Of a stretch of DNA of 64,000 bases, positions 9,235 to 18,509 are shown in pieces. The DNA comes from Pedobacter sp. KBS0701 (lineage in GTDB: Bacteria > Bacteroidota > Bacteroidia > Sphingobacteriales > Sphingobacteriaceae): the NCBI RefSeq assembly GCF_005938645.2, contig NZ_CP042171.1:6138001-6202000 (forward strand), written 5' to 3'. The notes under the pieces are model-generated. The model did no database searches and was not told the DNA's origin. It saw only the letters and a program-made list of their open reading frames with translations. Made by a program: the position numbers and the translations under genes. Every line of letters starts with the position of its first letter. Position 1 is the first letter of the stretch.

Positions 9235-10773
9235 ATGAAAACAAGAACTAACAAAACATCAGGTAAGATGAAAAATATATTATACATACTTCTGGTTTCT
9301 ATAATTGCCTTTTCGAGCTGTAATAAAGCTTTAGAAACCGATTCTACCAGGGTTGTAGGCGAAAAAAATGCCTGGAATACAGTAGAGGATGCCCGGTCGG
9401 GAATTTTGGGGGTTTATGCTTTAACACGGGCTGCCTTATCAGATAATAACGGTCACTGGATTTATGGTGATGTAAGAACCGGAGAGTTTTTAAGTCCGAA
9501 AAGACAGGATTTAAAGGCTGTAATCGGCAATAATTTAAACGCAGCATATCCTGTGATGGAGGCGTTATCTGATTGGACAAGGTTTTACGCCATTGTAAAC
9601 GGTGCTAATGTTTTCTTAGAAAATATTGGGCATGTAAAAGAAACAGATAAACGATACACAAGCAATAACATGACAGTGGATATTGCGCAAGCCAGGTTTT
9701 TAAGGGCTTTTGCCTATTTCTACATGGTGAGAATCTGGGGTGATGTACCATTTATTACCTCATCAGACGAAGGTAAATTTACGAATAAACCCCGCGAAAG
9801 CCAGGCCAGGATTTTAGCATGGGCCGAGCAGGAAATGCTAAAAGCAGCAGCTGATCTGCCATTTATTTATAGCGGTGGCGATGTGCAGCAGCCAACTGAT
9901 TATTATAATGAAACTTCAGGAAGATGGGGCGGTGCTTTGGCTACAAAAGTTACGGTATACGCGGTTCTAGCGCATTTGGCAGCCTGGAATGGCGATTATA
10001 CCAGCGTTTCTAAATATGCCAAATTTGTGGAAGATAATTACGGAAAAAGTGCCGGAGGTTTTACAGGAAGTGCTGACTTATCAAATTCCAACGGGTTTTT
10101 CTATAATAAAAACACCAGGCAGATGTTCGGTTTTAACTCCGATTATGGCCACGTGGATGGTTCATCTACCGGGCATATTGAAGAGTTAACTTTAGCTGAA
10201 CCGGTTATGACTAAGTCAGTTCCGGATATTTATCTTCCGAAAGATTCGATTCTAAAATATTTCAATATTGCAAAAGATCAAAGGTTTGCGGTTGATACTT
10301 TAGGGCAAGCAAAATACGATGGAAGATATTTTACCAACATAAACGGTAAGTATCCCATTTTCAGCAAAATCAAAGTAATTCAGGGTGGCGGAACAGATCC
10401 AAACTTCAGGTACTTTACCAGTGCTTTGGTTTTTACCCGCTTAGAAGATATCGTATTGTTAAGAGCAGAAGCGCTTTCAGTTTTGGGCGACCAACAGGGC
10501 GCTTTAAATGAACTGCTTTCTGTGATGGTGAGAAGATATGATGACGGATTTTCTGTAAATATAGATGACATCATTAAATTAATTTTCGAAGAGCGTCACC
10601 GCGAATTGTTGGGTGAAGGCTCAAGGTGGTATGATTTGATCCGTTACAACAAGATCAAACAGAACGACGCCAAATTTATGAACCTCATTAATTCTGGTGG
10701 CATTTACTGGCCAATATCAAGAAAGCTGATTGCTCAAAATAGTTTATTAACCCAAAATGCTTACTGGCGCTAA
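9235..10773 (+). CDS. SusD/RagB-family nutrient-binding lipoprotein (PUL 1, first)
   Basis: 512 residues. Surface lipoprotein that closes over the SusC barrel and binds the glycan. The lipobox AFSSC puts the acylated Cys at 29. A TPR-like SusD fold is indicated by VDIAQARFLRAFAYFYMVRI, WGDVPFI and, near the end, FEERHRELLGEGSRWYDLIR. The start at 9235 follows GGAGCTATAAG; a start at 9268 (MKNILYILL) is equally reasonable. A longer frame reaching into susC is read-through of the overlapping frame. Its TAA shares a base with the next start. Confidence 0.93.
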   Translation: MKTRTNKTSGKMKNILYILLVSIIAFSSCNKALETDSTRVVGEKNAWNTVEDARSGILGVYALTRAALSDNNGHWIYGDVRTGEFLSPKRQDLKAVIGNNLNAAYPVMEALSDWTRFYAIVNGANVFLENIGHVKETDKRYTSNNMTVDIAQARFLRAFAYFYMVRIWGDVPFITSSDEGKFTNKPRESQARILAWAEQEMLKAAADLPFIYSGGDVQQPTDYYNETSGRWGGALATKVTVYAVLAHLAAWNGDYTSVSKYAKFVEDNYGKSAGGFTGSADLSNSNGFFYNKNTRQMFGFNSDYGHVDGSSTGHIEELTLAEPVMTKSVPDIYLPKDSILKYFNIAKDQRFAVDTLGQAKYDGRYFTNINGKYPIFSKIKVIQGGGTDPNFRYFTSALVFTRLEDIVLLRAEALSVLGDQQGALNELLSVMVRRYDDGFSVNIDDIIKLIFEERHRELLGEGSRWYDLIRYNKIKQNDAKFMNLINSGGIYWPISRKLIAQNSLLTQNAYWR

Positions 10774-11894
10774 TGATAACGGATATGAAAAATTCAATTA
10801 AATACACAGGCGCACTGGCAATCTTATCATTGCTTACGCTCATCAATTCGGCCTGCAAAAAGAATGGAGGATTTTACGATGCACCAGACCAGAATGTAAC
10901 TTTTGCCGGCAATACTTACGATTATTTGAAAAGCAAACCAGGCGTTTTCGATTCGCTTATTGTAGCGATTGACAGGATGGGTTTGAAAAAAACATTAACC
11001 GATAGTAATGTTACGTTATTTGCAGTAAGCAATCCAAGCTTCCAACTGGCTTTACGTAACTTAAATACGTTAAGAAAACTATCTGATAAAGACCCACTTT
11101 TTTTGGCCAATATTGATGCTGTTCAGTTGGATACGATGACCTCGTACTATATTATCAGAGGTAAGAAAACAACCGATTCATTAAAACTTCAGGATGGTTT
11201 AGACTTGAAAAGTGTACATATTGGTTACCCGATGCATGCGAGTGTAACCAAAATATCGGCTTCTGGTCAGGTTGGTGCCGGACCTGAGGTTATTAATTTT
11301 GATAATACCAAAAAAAGCAAATTCGTTCGCAACTGGGCAACCAGTACAACATCATCAAATAACATTAAAACCAAAAACGGTGTCGTACATGTTATCAGTG
11401 CCGATCACGTATTTGGCTTCAATGAGTTCGTTACCCGGTTAACTTTTGTACCACCACCACCAAACCTTTATCTCGAAATTGGCGGTATATTTTCATCAAA
11501 CCGCGAAAATGGCGGCGGTATAACCAGTGGAGAAAATTCGAGAAAAGTAATTGATGGGGATGATCACACTAAATTCCTGGCCGATTTACAAGGCGAATTA
11601 TGGATGAGATTTGAACTTAAAACACCTGCGGTTTCGTCCGTATATACTTTAACATCTGCAAATGATGCCAACGAAAGAGATCCAAAAGCATGGACTTATG
11701 AAGGCTCGATGGATGGTTCAAACTGGGTAGAATTGGACAGAAGATCTAATTTCTTCTTTGAAGAAAGATACCAGCAAAAAGTATTTAGGTGTACAAATAC
11801 GGTTGCCTACAAATTTTACCGCATTGTGATTACCGAACTCAGAAACAGTGGAACCTTCCAGTTGGCTGAGTTTACCATAAACAAAACGAAATAA
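10773..11894 (+). CDS. Fasciclin (FAS1) plus discoidin-like lipoprotein
   Basis: 373 residues. A lipobox at INSAC (Cys 28) predicts a lipid anchor. Residues ~45-215 look like a FAS1 domain (GVFDSLIVAIDRMGLKKTL, VTLFAVSNPSFQ, TSYYIIRGKK, NGVVHVISADHVF). Residues ~235-373 resemble an F5/8 type C (discoidin) carbohydrate-binding domain (KVIDGDDHTKFLAD, VYTLTSANDANERDPKAW, YKFYRIVITELRN, FQLAEFTINK). The start ATG overlaps the susD stop by one base, and a start at 10785 is possible. It probably sits beside the first SusCD pair as an extra glycan-contact protein. The ligand is unknown. Confidence 0.8.
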   Translation: MITDMKNSIKYTGALAILSLLTLINSACKKNGGFYDAPDQNVTFAGNTYDYLKSKPGVFDSLIVAIDRMGLKKTLTDSNVTLFAVSNPSFQLALRNLNTLRKLSDKDPLFLANIDAVQLDTMTSYYIIRGKKTTDSLKLQDGLDLKSVHIGYPMHASVTKISASGQVGAGPEVINFDNTKKSKFVRNWATSTTSSNNIKTKNGVVHVISADHVFGFNEFVTRLTFVPPPPNLYLEIGGIFSSNRENGGGITSGENSRKVIDGDDHTKFLADLQGELWMRFELKTPAVSSVYTLTSANDANERDPKAWTYEGSMDGSNWVELDRRSNFFFEERYQQKVFRCTNTVAYKFYRIVITELRNSGTFQLAEFTINKTK

Positions 11895-11897
11895 GTG

Positions 11898-13022
11898 ATG
11901 CGAAATAGAAACACTAAAATAAATAGCCCGATGAAATCGATCATATATAAATATTTTGCGCTCCTTTTGCTTGCTGTAACCGTTTGCAGTAGCTGTAAAA
12001 AGATTTTCGATTTACCCGATGAGAAAGATTATATCAGTAACAATGTAAATTTTAGCAATAAAATTCTGGAGCCAATAATCGGAAGGACCAATCTTATCGG
12101 TGGCTTTAACAGCGATAACTCGACCAATCCCATCACTTTCGAAATTGTAAACGTTAGGTTTGGGGATGGAAAGCCGGTGAACGATCTTTTTACAACGGCG
12201 CCAACTTACGTATGGACGGCCCCTTATACGGGTTTGGAAAAAAGCCTGGCTGAAATTGAGGCAAAAAGAAAAATCGAAACACATCCGATATTCGAAATAC
12301 GTTCATCAGGTGAATTTATCTTGTGGCCATCAGCAACCAACCAGCTATTGAAACCCCGTCCGACTGATAGTACCAACTTTGCTCAGGATACACGCTTTTT
12401 TGATGTAAAGGTTAAAAACACCGGTGGCGAGCGCCTGATCAGAGATTTTCAGATCAGACCTTTCAGAGAACGCCCTTACGAACCATCGAATGATTTTAAT
12501 GCTTATACAGGTTTGCCTGCCCCTGATCCAAAATTTCCGTTAGACAAAAAACTGAGGGATTACATCCGTCCTTATCTGAATAATGTGATCGGTGCTACTT
12601 CTAATTTAAACTTAGTGAGCAACAATGATAAGAAGGATGCCATTGTTTACATCCGTCCATTAACATCAGGAGGTAATGGCCATTCACTACGTATTGTGGT
12701 TTTGGGTAAAGATTCTTTACCGATCGATCCTAAGTTCTTCAATGAAACAGTTTGGGATAAAATGATCCATGGTTTCAATATCCAGAAAACCGATCAATAT
12801 GTTCAGTATGATGTTGCTTATCCAATTCCATTGGTAGAAATCCCTACATCTTATGCTAAAGGCGGATCAAGGGCAAAAGCAGAGTTGAGTTACTCCAGGA
12901 TTGGTTTTGGAGGGGCACGTACAGTGGCCAGTTTCGGTGTCGATTTCGCTATTTATAAGGCTGGCGACTGGGAAATCGTCTTTTATTTCAAAAACGAGAA
13001 CCCAAAATTTGCTAACGAATAG
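11898..13022 (+). CDS. PUL-associated lipoprotein, DUF5007-like (tentative)
   Basis: 374 residues, lipoprotein signal with a VTVCSSC lipobox. There is no catalytic motif I recognise. The position directly after SusC-SusD-fasciclin and the beta-rich composition suggest the DUF5007-type accessory proteins of Bacteroidota PULs; this assignment is from memory of gene context and not firm. The in-frame start at 11931 (MKSIIYKYF) gives a more standard signal peptide. It most likely resides on the cell surface and takes part in glycan binding. Confidence 0.6.
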   Translation: MRNRNTKINSPMKSIIYKYFALLLLAVTVCSSCKKIFDLPDEKDYISNNVNFSNKILEPIIGRTNLIGGFNSDNSTNPITFEIVNVRFGDGKPVNDLFTTAPTYVWTAPYTGLEKSLAEIEAKRKIETHPIFEIRSSGEFILWPSATNQLLKPRPTDSTNFAQDTRFFDVKVKNTGGERLIRDFQIRPFRERPYEPSNDFNAYTGLPAPDPKFPLDKKLRDYIRPYLNNVIGATSNLNLVSNNDKKDAIVYIRPLTSGGNGHSLRIVVLGKDSLPIDPKFFNETVWDKMIHGFNIQKTDQYVQYDVAYPIPLVEIPTSYAKGGSRAKAELSYSRIGFGGARTVASFGVDFAIYKAGDWEIVFYFKNENPKFANE

Positions 13023-13043
13023 TTGATCAATAAAGCTAATATT

Positions 13044-16000
13044 ATGAAAAGAAATATACTTTTATATACATTACTTATTGTATGTATAATCTGTTGTACG
13101 AATGCCTATTCGCAAGAAAAAAATATTATTGTAAATGGCAGGGTTCTGGATAAAGATACCAAACAGGGGGTGCCAGGCGTATCTGTTGTTTTGCAAAGCA
13201 CAAATAAAGGCTTAACGCAAACAAACGGTGATGGAAAGTTTTCGGTTAACGTGCCTGTTGGAGGAACACTTTTATTTAAATTTTTAGGGTACAATACCTC
13301 ATCGGTTAAAATTACCAATCAAACCAATATCACAGTAACCATTAGCGAGGATCGTAAAGATCTGAATGATGTGATTATTGTAGCTTACCAAAACAGACCA
13401 AAAGAAACAACTGCCGGATCGGTAACGGTGCTTAGCGGTAAGGATGTATCCGATATCCCGGTATCAAATATTGAAACCCTTTTACAGGGTAAGGTGCCAG
13501 GGTTAAATATCCAGAACAATACCGGTGCCCCTGGTTTTAGGGGATCGGTACAGCTTCGTGGTTTATCAAGTTTAAGTATTTCGGGTAGTGGTAACGATTC
13601 ATTTTTACAACCTACATCGCCATTATACATTATCGATGGTGTGCCATTAGATGCAGATAAGGCAGCAGAGTTTGGTTTTCAAACGCAAGGCCCCGGGGTG
13701 AGTCCACTTTCGCTAATCCCTCAGGAGGATATCGAAAACATCCAGATCCTGAAAGATGCGCAGGCCACTTCCATGTATGGATCAAGAGGTGCTTATGGGG
13801 TAATCATCATCACCACAAAAAGAGGTAATTCTAAAGTGCCGCGTATTAAATATGTATCGAACTTTTTCGTTAATGCTCCGCCTAAATTACGCGAAACATT
13901 AGGCGGTAATTCAGAACGCCAATTAAAAATTCAGCAAATTATTTTAAACGCTGAGACCATTAATCAGATCAGGGGAATTAGCAATACACCTTTTCTTGCC
14001 GATAGTTTAAATGCGTATTATAATAACTCTACCGATTGGCAGGATGTATTTTATCAAACCACCTTTAACCAAAGTCATAACCTGGCTTTAGATGGCGGTG
14101 ACCAAAAATTTAATTACAAAGCTAATATGGGCTATTATGCGGAAAAAGGTGTAATTAAAAATACGGGTTATAACCGTTACAATTTAAACATGAACATGGA
14201 GTTTAAGCCGAATGATAAATTCAGGTTTTTCGGTTTCGTTAATGGCTCTGTAGGTAAACAGAATAAAGGTAACGGTGCAGGTTTGCTTCAATCGGGTGTA
14301 GCTGAAAACGGCCAGGCATCAACACTTTTGCCACCTCCGTCTTTTTATCAGGCATCTGGCGGGGTATTATCTGCTTTGCAAACGCTAAACGATAACAATT
14401 CCAGAAATTTAAGAGCAAATATAGATGCCCGTTACGAATTTATACCAGGTTTCGCAGCATCTTCTACCTTAAGTTATGATTATACCTCAGATACTGAAAC
14501 TACATTTACACCAGCCGCAGCCAACGGATCATTTGCCAAGCTTTATGATTATAATGGCCGAAATTTCCAGCTATACAATAGAAATGCAATTACCTACGCT
14601 AAAACATTAGGTGAAAAGCACAATTTCTTTATCAATACATTTAACGAAATTTATAAACAGGGCTCCCAATCATCAATAAGCCGGCAGGAAAGAATTCCAA
14701 ACGATCAGCTCCAGGGGCCAGTCGGCTTCGATGGTTATTACTCAAGAGGTGGCGGAGTTTTAAGTAGTTATAAAAATGCTACAATTGCCTCTTTCGCAGG
14801 ATCGCTATCTTACGATTATGATAAAAAATATGTTGCTGAATTCTCTTACCGTTTAGATGGTACCTCATCAAGTGGTTTGGAAAATCCATATTCTAAAAAC
14901 TCTTCAATAGGTTTAAGATGGAATTTCAACAAAGAAAACTGGTTAACAGATCAAAAATGGTTAGACTATGGTAGTTTAAGATTAACCTGGGGCCAGAATA
15001 TTGTGCCAACAGGTAATCTGCAAAGTATTTATGGTATTTATAACCTTAATGGAAATTACAACAATACGCAAACCATTGGTATCAATTACGATTTAATTCC
15101 AAATCCGGCTTTAAAGCCAACCACTACAAGTCAGTATAACCTTGGTTTTGACATTGGTTTCCTGAACAGATTCTCGATTGTTGTGGATAGTTATTTTAAA
15201 AAAGTAGATAATTTACTGTTCGATCGTATTTTATCAAATACTACAGGTTTTAATAAACTATCAAGTAACGATTTGGGTATAGCCAATTATGGTACCGAGA
15301 TCAGCTTAAATGTAAAAGCCATTACCAGCAAGGATTTCGATTTATCTTTCTCAATAAACGGTGCTTACAACCGCGATGTGCTGTTAAAATTGCCTGAAGA
15401 GTATAACGGGCAGTATATCCGCTTCGATGATTCCGGTTACCTGCAACATAATGTTTTCCGTGTAGGCAGAAATACCCTGTCAAACTATTTAAGAATTAAC
15501 CAGGGGGTTTACAAAACAGACGCAGATGTACCTGTAGATCCGGTTACCGGAAAAAGATACCAAACAAACAATACCTTCTTTTACGGGGGAGATCCGATCT
15601 TAAAAGATGTAAATGGCGATTATATTCTGGACAGCAGAGATTACGAAATTACCGGAAACTCACAGCCATTGTTAACAGGTGGTTTATCATTCACCATGAG
15701 GTATAAAAGATGGGGACTAAATATGTATGCCAGTTACACTGCCGACAGAACAATCTTAAATAATGCCCTTGCCGATCGTATTGCCATCATGAGAGATCCT
15801 TATGCATTAAATGCAGTAGTACCTTTAGGTGATTTGAATATCTGGCAGAAACCAGGCGATGTGGCTAAATATCCATATCCTTATGATTTTAGCCGTTACG
15901 GAAATATCCAACCATTAAGAGCTGACCAAACCTTATGGCAGGAAAGTGGTACGTATTTGAAAATTAACAACTTAACTCTTTCCTATATGTTCGATAAGAA

Positions 16001-16190
16001 GTTGATCAGCAGATTCGGACTGGCTAATTTAAGGATATTTGGTTCCACTAATAACTTAATTACATTTTCTAAGTATAGTGGCCCTAATCCGGAAAACGTA
16101 ACTGCATTAGGTCGCGATATTTCTAACGGTTATCCTGTGCCACGTACCTATAACATTGGTTTAAATTTAGAACTTAATACAGGCAACTAA
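13044..16190 (+). CDS. SusC/RagA-family TonB-dependent receptor (PUL 1, second)
   Basis: 1048 residues from the ATG at 13044. Signal peptide, then a carboxypeptidase-regulatory-like domain (NVNGRVLDKD-type stretch: VNGRVLDKDTKQGVPGVSVV, about residues 25-105). The TonB-box region is near NDVIIVAYQNR, and the plug follows (ETLLQGKVPGLNIQNNTGAP, PLYIIDGVPL, ILKDAQATSMYGSRGAYG). The barrel ends in NGYPVPRTYNIGLNLEL. Second receptor of the same locus, about 47 residues longer than the first at the N-terminus. It may take up a different fragment size of the same glycan. Followed after 11 bases by its susD. Confidence 0.93.
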   Translation: MKRNILLYTLLIVCIICCTNAYSQEKNIIVNGRVLDKDTKQGVPGVSVVLQSTNKGLTQTNGDGKFSVNVPVGGTLLFKFLGYNTSSVKITNQTNITVTISEDRKDLNDVIIVAYQNRPKETTAGSVTVLSGKDVSDIPVSNIETLLQGKVPGLNIQNNTGAPGFRGSVQLRGLSSLSISGSGNDSFLQPTSPLYIIDGVPLDADKAAEFGFQTQGPGVSPLSLIPQEDIENIQILKDAQATSMYGSRGAYGVIIITTKRGNSKVPRIKYVSNFFVNAPPKLRETLGGNSERQLKIQQIILNAETINQIRGISNTPFLADSLNAYYNNSTDWQDVFYQTTFNQSHNLALDGGDQKFNYKANMGYYAEKGVIKNTGYNRYNLNMNMEFKPNDKFRFFGFVNGSVGKQNKGNGAGLLQSGVAENGQASTLLPPPSFYQASGGVLSALQTLNDNNSRNLRANIDARYEFIPGFAASSTLSYDYTSDTETTFTPAAANGSFAKLYDYNGRNFQLYNRNAITYAKTLGEKHNFFINTFNEIYKQGSQSSISRQERIPNDQLQGPVGFDGYYSRGGGVLSSYKNATIASFAGSLSYDYDKKYVAEFSYRLDGTSSSGLENPYSKNSSIGLRWNFNKENWLTDQKWLDYGSLRLTWGQNIVPTGNLQSIYGIYNLNGNYNNTQTIGINYDLIPNPALKPTTTSQYNLGFDIGFLNRFSIVVDSYFKKVDNLLFDRILSNTTGFNKLSSNDLGIANYGTEISLNVKAITSKDFDLSFSINGAYNRDVLLKLPEEYNGQYIRFDDSGYLQHNVFRVGRNTLSNYLRINQGVYKTDADVPVDPVTGKRYQTNNTFFYGGDPILKDVNGDYILDSRDYEITGNSQPLLTGGLSFTMRYKRWGLNMYASYTADRTILNNALADRIAIMRDPYALNAVVPLGDLNIWQKPGDVAKYPYPYDFSRYGNIQPLRADQTLWQESGTYLKINNLTLSYMFDKKLISRFGLANLRIFGSTNNLITFSKYSGPNPENVTALGRDISNGYPVPRTYNIGLNLELNTGN

Positions 16191-16201
16191 AAATATTGAT
16201 T

Positions 16202-17722
16202 ATGAAAAAAGTTATTATTTACACTTTGGTTATTGCAGCATCTTTTTGCTTGCCTTCATGTAAAAAGTTTTTAAACGTACAGCCTTTAGATAAACTAACA
16301 GGGAACAACTTTTTCCAGACTAAAGAAGACGTTGTTGCCAATATTTATGATTTGTCGAGGATTGTTTTTAGCAAAATAAATGAAACGCATTATGTTGGTG
16401 CGGTTGGCGAATACAGATCAGGCGAAGTATTACACGAAAGCCAGTCTGACAATGCCGCTTCCCGTGAATATGTGGAGTATTTAGGTCGAAATGATCTGTT
16501 AAACCTGATTAGGAGAGGGCAGCCCTGGGACTATTATAATTTTGATAGAATAACAGACTGGACCGGTTATTACAGGGCAATTCAAGGTGCCAATATCCTG
16601 ATTGCGAAATTAGATGAGGGTGTTCCGGGTGTTTCTGAAACAGAAAAAGGACAGTTTAAGGCTGAAGCCGCCTTTATTCGCTCACTTTGTTACTTTACCA
16701 TGGTACGGTTATTTGGCGATGTAGTGTATTATACTGATGCATTTCATTCTACATCCTTACCCCGCGAAAATTTTGTATCCGTATTAAATAAATGTATTGC
16801 CGATTTAAGTAGTTATAAAAATCAAATTCCATTTACCTACAGCGATCCTGCTTTAAAAGGCGTTCGGGCAAGTAGAGGTAGCATCATTGCCTTAATGATG
16901 GAGATGAATATGTGGAACGCAGGCTTTGACGGCGCTAACGCAAGAAAATATTATCAGGCTACAGCAGATCTGGGTAAAGAATTGGTTGCAAGTAATGCCT
17001 ATCGGTTATTACCAATTTCAGACTGGTCTACAGTAATTAAGGGCCGCTCAGATGAAAGTTTATTCGAATTTTATCAAAGTATAAATTATGGAGATGCCGT
17101 ACTGAATGTTGCACCAATTGCCGACATGTTTTTGCATTACCCATACAAAAGACCTGAATATACACACCGCGTAAGTTTTGCTTATTACAGGGGCGAATAT
17201 ATGCAGAAACTTTTTCAGGATGGAGGCGACAAAAGGATCACAACCTGGTTTAATGAAGATATTTTTGCCGACAATGGTAAGTTCATGTTATTAAAATATG
17301 CCAAGAACTCTTTTATTGTTGGTGAGGAAGATGCCAATCCGGATAATACCTTTATGATTTTCAGGTATGGTGGAGAACTCCTGCTGGCGGCAGAAGCGCT
17401 TGCAAATATAGATGAAGATGCCGAAGCCATAAAACTGGTAAATATGGTAAGGGGCCGCGCCGGCGCATCTCCATATACGTCTTCAAATGGAGATCTTAAG
17501 GAATTTATCTTTTACGAACGTTCAAGGGAGCTTATTGGCGAAGGTCATCACTATTTTGATTTAGTTAGAACGAAGAGAATTTTAAATAGTCAATATTCTT
17601 ACAACGTACTTACATCCGATAAATTTAGTCGTGGTGCCTGGACCTGGCCGATAAACCCGGGTGCGCTAAACAACAACCCATTCATGAAACTGAATGATTA
17701 TTGGGTTAATGGTGGTAATTAA
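16202..17722 (+). CDS. SusD/RagB-family lipoprotein (PUL 1, second)
   Basis: 506 residues. Lipobox CLPSC (Cys 20). SusD hallmarks are KAEAAFIRSLCYFTMVRLFG near residue 160 and YERSRELIGEGHHYFDLVRT near the C-terminus. The start at 16202 was chosen over the in-frame TTG at 16196. It partners the receptor at 13044. The next gene follows its stop after 16 bases. Confidence 0.93.
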   Translation: MKKVIIYTLVIAASFCLPSCKKFLNVQPLDKLTGNNFFQTKEDVVANIYDLSRIVFSKINETHYVGAVGEYRSGEVLHESQSDNAASREYVEYLGRNDLLNLIRRGQPWDYYNFDRITDWTGYYRAIQGANILIAKLDEGVPGVSETEKGQFKAEAAFIRSLCYFTMVRLFGDVVYYTDAFHSTSLPRENFVSVLNKCIADLSSYKNQIPFTYSDPALKGVRASRGSIIALMMEMNMWNAGFDGANARKYYQATADLGKELVASNAYRLLPISDWSTVIKGRSDESLFEFYQSINYGDAVLNVAPIADMFLHYPYKRPEYTHRVSFAYYRGEYMQKLFQDGGDKRITTWFNEDIFADNGKFMLLKYAKNSFIVGEEDANPDNTFMIFRYGGELLLAAEALANIDEDAEAIKLVNMVRGRAGASPYTSSNGDLKEFIFYERSRELIGEGHHYFDLVRTKRILNSQYSYNVLTSDKFSRGAWTWPINPGALNNNPFMKLNDYWVNGGN

Positions 17723-17738
17723 TTATAATAAAAAAGAT

Positions 17739-18479
17739 ATGAAAAAGCTAATTTTTGCTTGTGCTGCTTTACTGCTGATATTAAATGCTTGTAAGCGTGA
17801 TGAATATTATCGTGATGGAGGCCTGGCCAATCCTGACTTTAATGGTAACATGCTTCAATATTTACAGGCTAAAAAAGTACCTTTTGATACCATAGCCAAA
17901 ATTGTAAAACTGGCGGGTTTAGAAAGTACCTTTTCAAATGAGGACTTTACTTTTTTTGCGCCTGATGATGAGGTAATTAAAAAAACAATCGGGACAATTA
18001 GAACTGATGGATTAAATAACCTACTTTTTTACGCAGGAAAAGATACCGTTAAAACGCTGGATCAGATTAGTCCGGTAATCTGGAGGAGATATCTGCAACG
18101 TTATATGTTTAAGGGTGTGAATAGGTTAAAGGATTATCAGCAAATCGATTTTGATGTTAAGAGTGTTTATCCGGGCGGTTTGTATTATTCTCTTAGTGGT
18201 AATATCTCAAATATTGGAGTAACCTATGCTACCGCGAACAATATCAAATATATCGGGTACCGCCAATTAAACTTAACTTATATCCCCGATGCTTCAAAAC
18301 CTAATGATAATTGGTACATCAACAAGGTGGCATCATCTGATATAAAACCTACCAATGGCGTTGTACACACTTTGGCCTATAATGACATAAGAGGCGGCGC
18401 TTATTTTGGCTTTAACGAGAGTGATTTTTTTAGTGATGTATATTTTAGCGGTTTAGCTCCTTCTGATCCCTCAAAATAA
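17739..18479 (+). CDS. Fasciclin-domain lipoprotein (second PUL 1 module)
   Basis: 246 residues. Lipobox ILNAC (Cys 18). A single FAS1-type domain: VPFDTIAKIVKLAGLESTF, EDFTFFAPDDEVI, RRYLQRYMFKGV and NGVVHTLAYND. It is the positional counterpart of the fasciclin protein at 10773 but lacks its discoidin half. The ATG at 17739 gives a clean lipoprotein signal; longer starts run back into the susD reading frame. FAS1 domains usually mediate adhesion or protein contact; in PULs their exact role is unproven. Confidence 0.8.
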   Translation: MKKLIFACAALLLILNACKRDEYYRDGGLANPDFNGNMLQYLQAKKVPFDTIAKIVKLAGLESTFSNEDFTFFAPDDEVIKKTIGTIRTDGLNNLLFYAGKDTVKTLDQISPVIWRRYLQRYMFKGVNRLKDYQQIDFDVKSVYPGGLYYSLSGNISNIGVTYATANNIKYIGYRQLNLTYIPDASKPNDNWYINKVASSDIKPTNGVVHTLAYNDIRGGAYFGFNESDFFSDVYFSGLAPSDPSK

Positions 18480-18509
18480 GTCATAACTGGTTTTACCTCA
18501 AGAAATTAA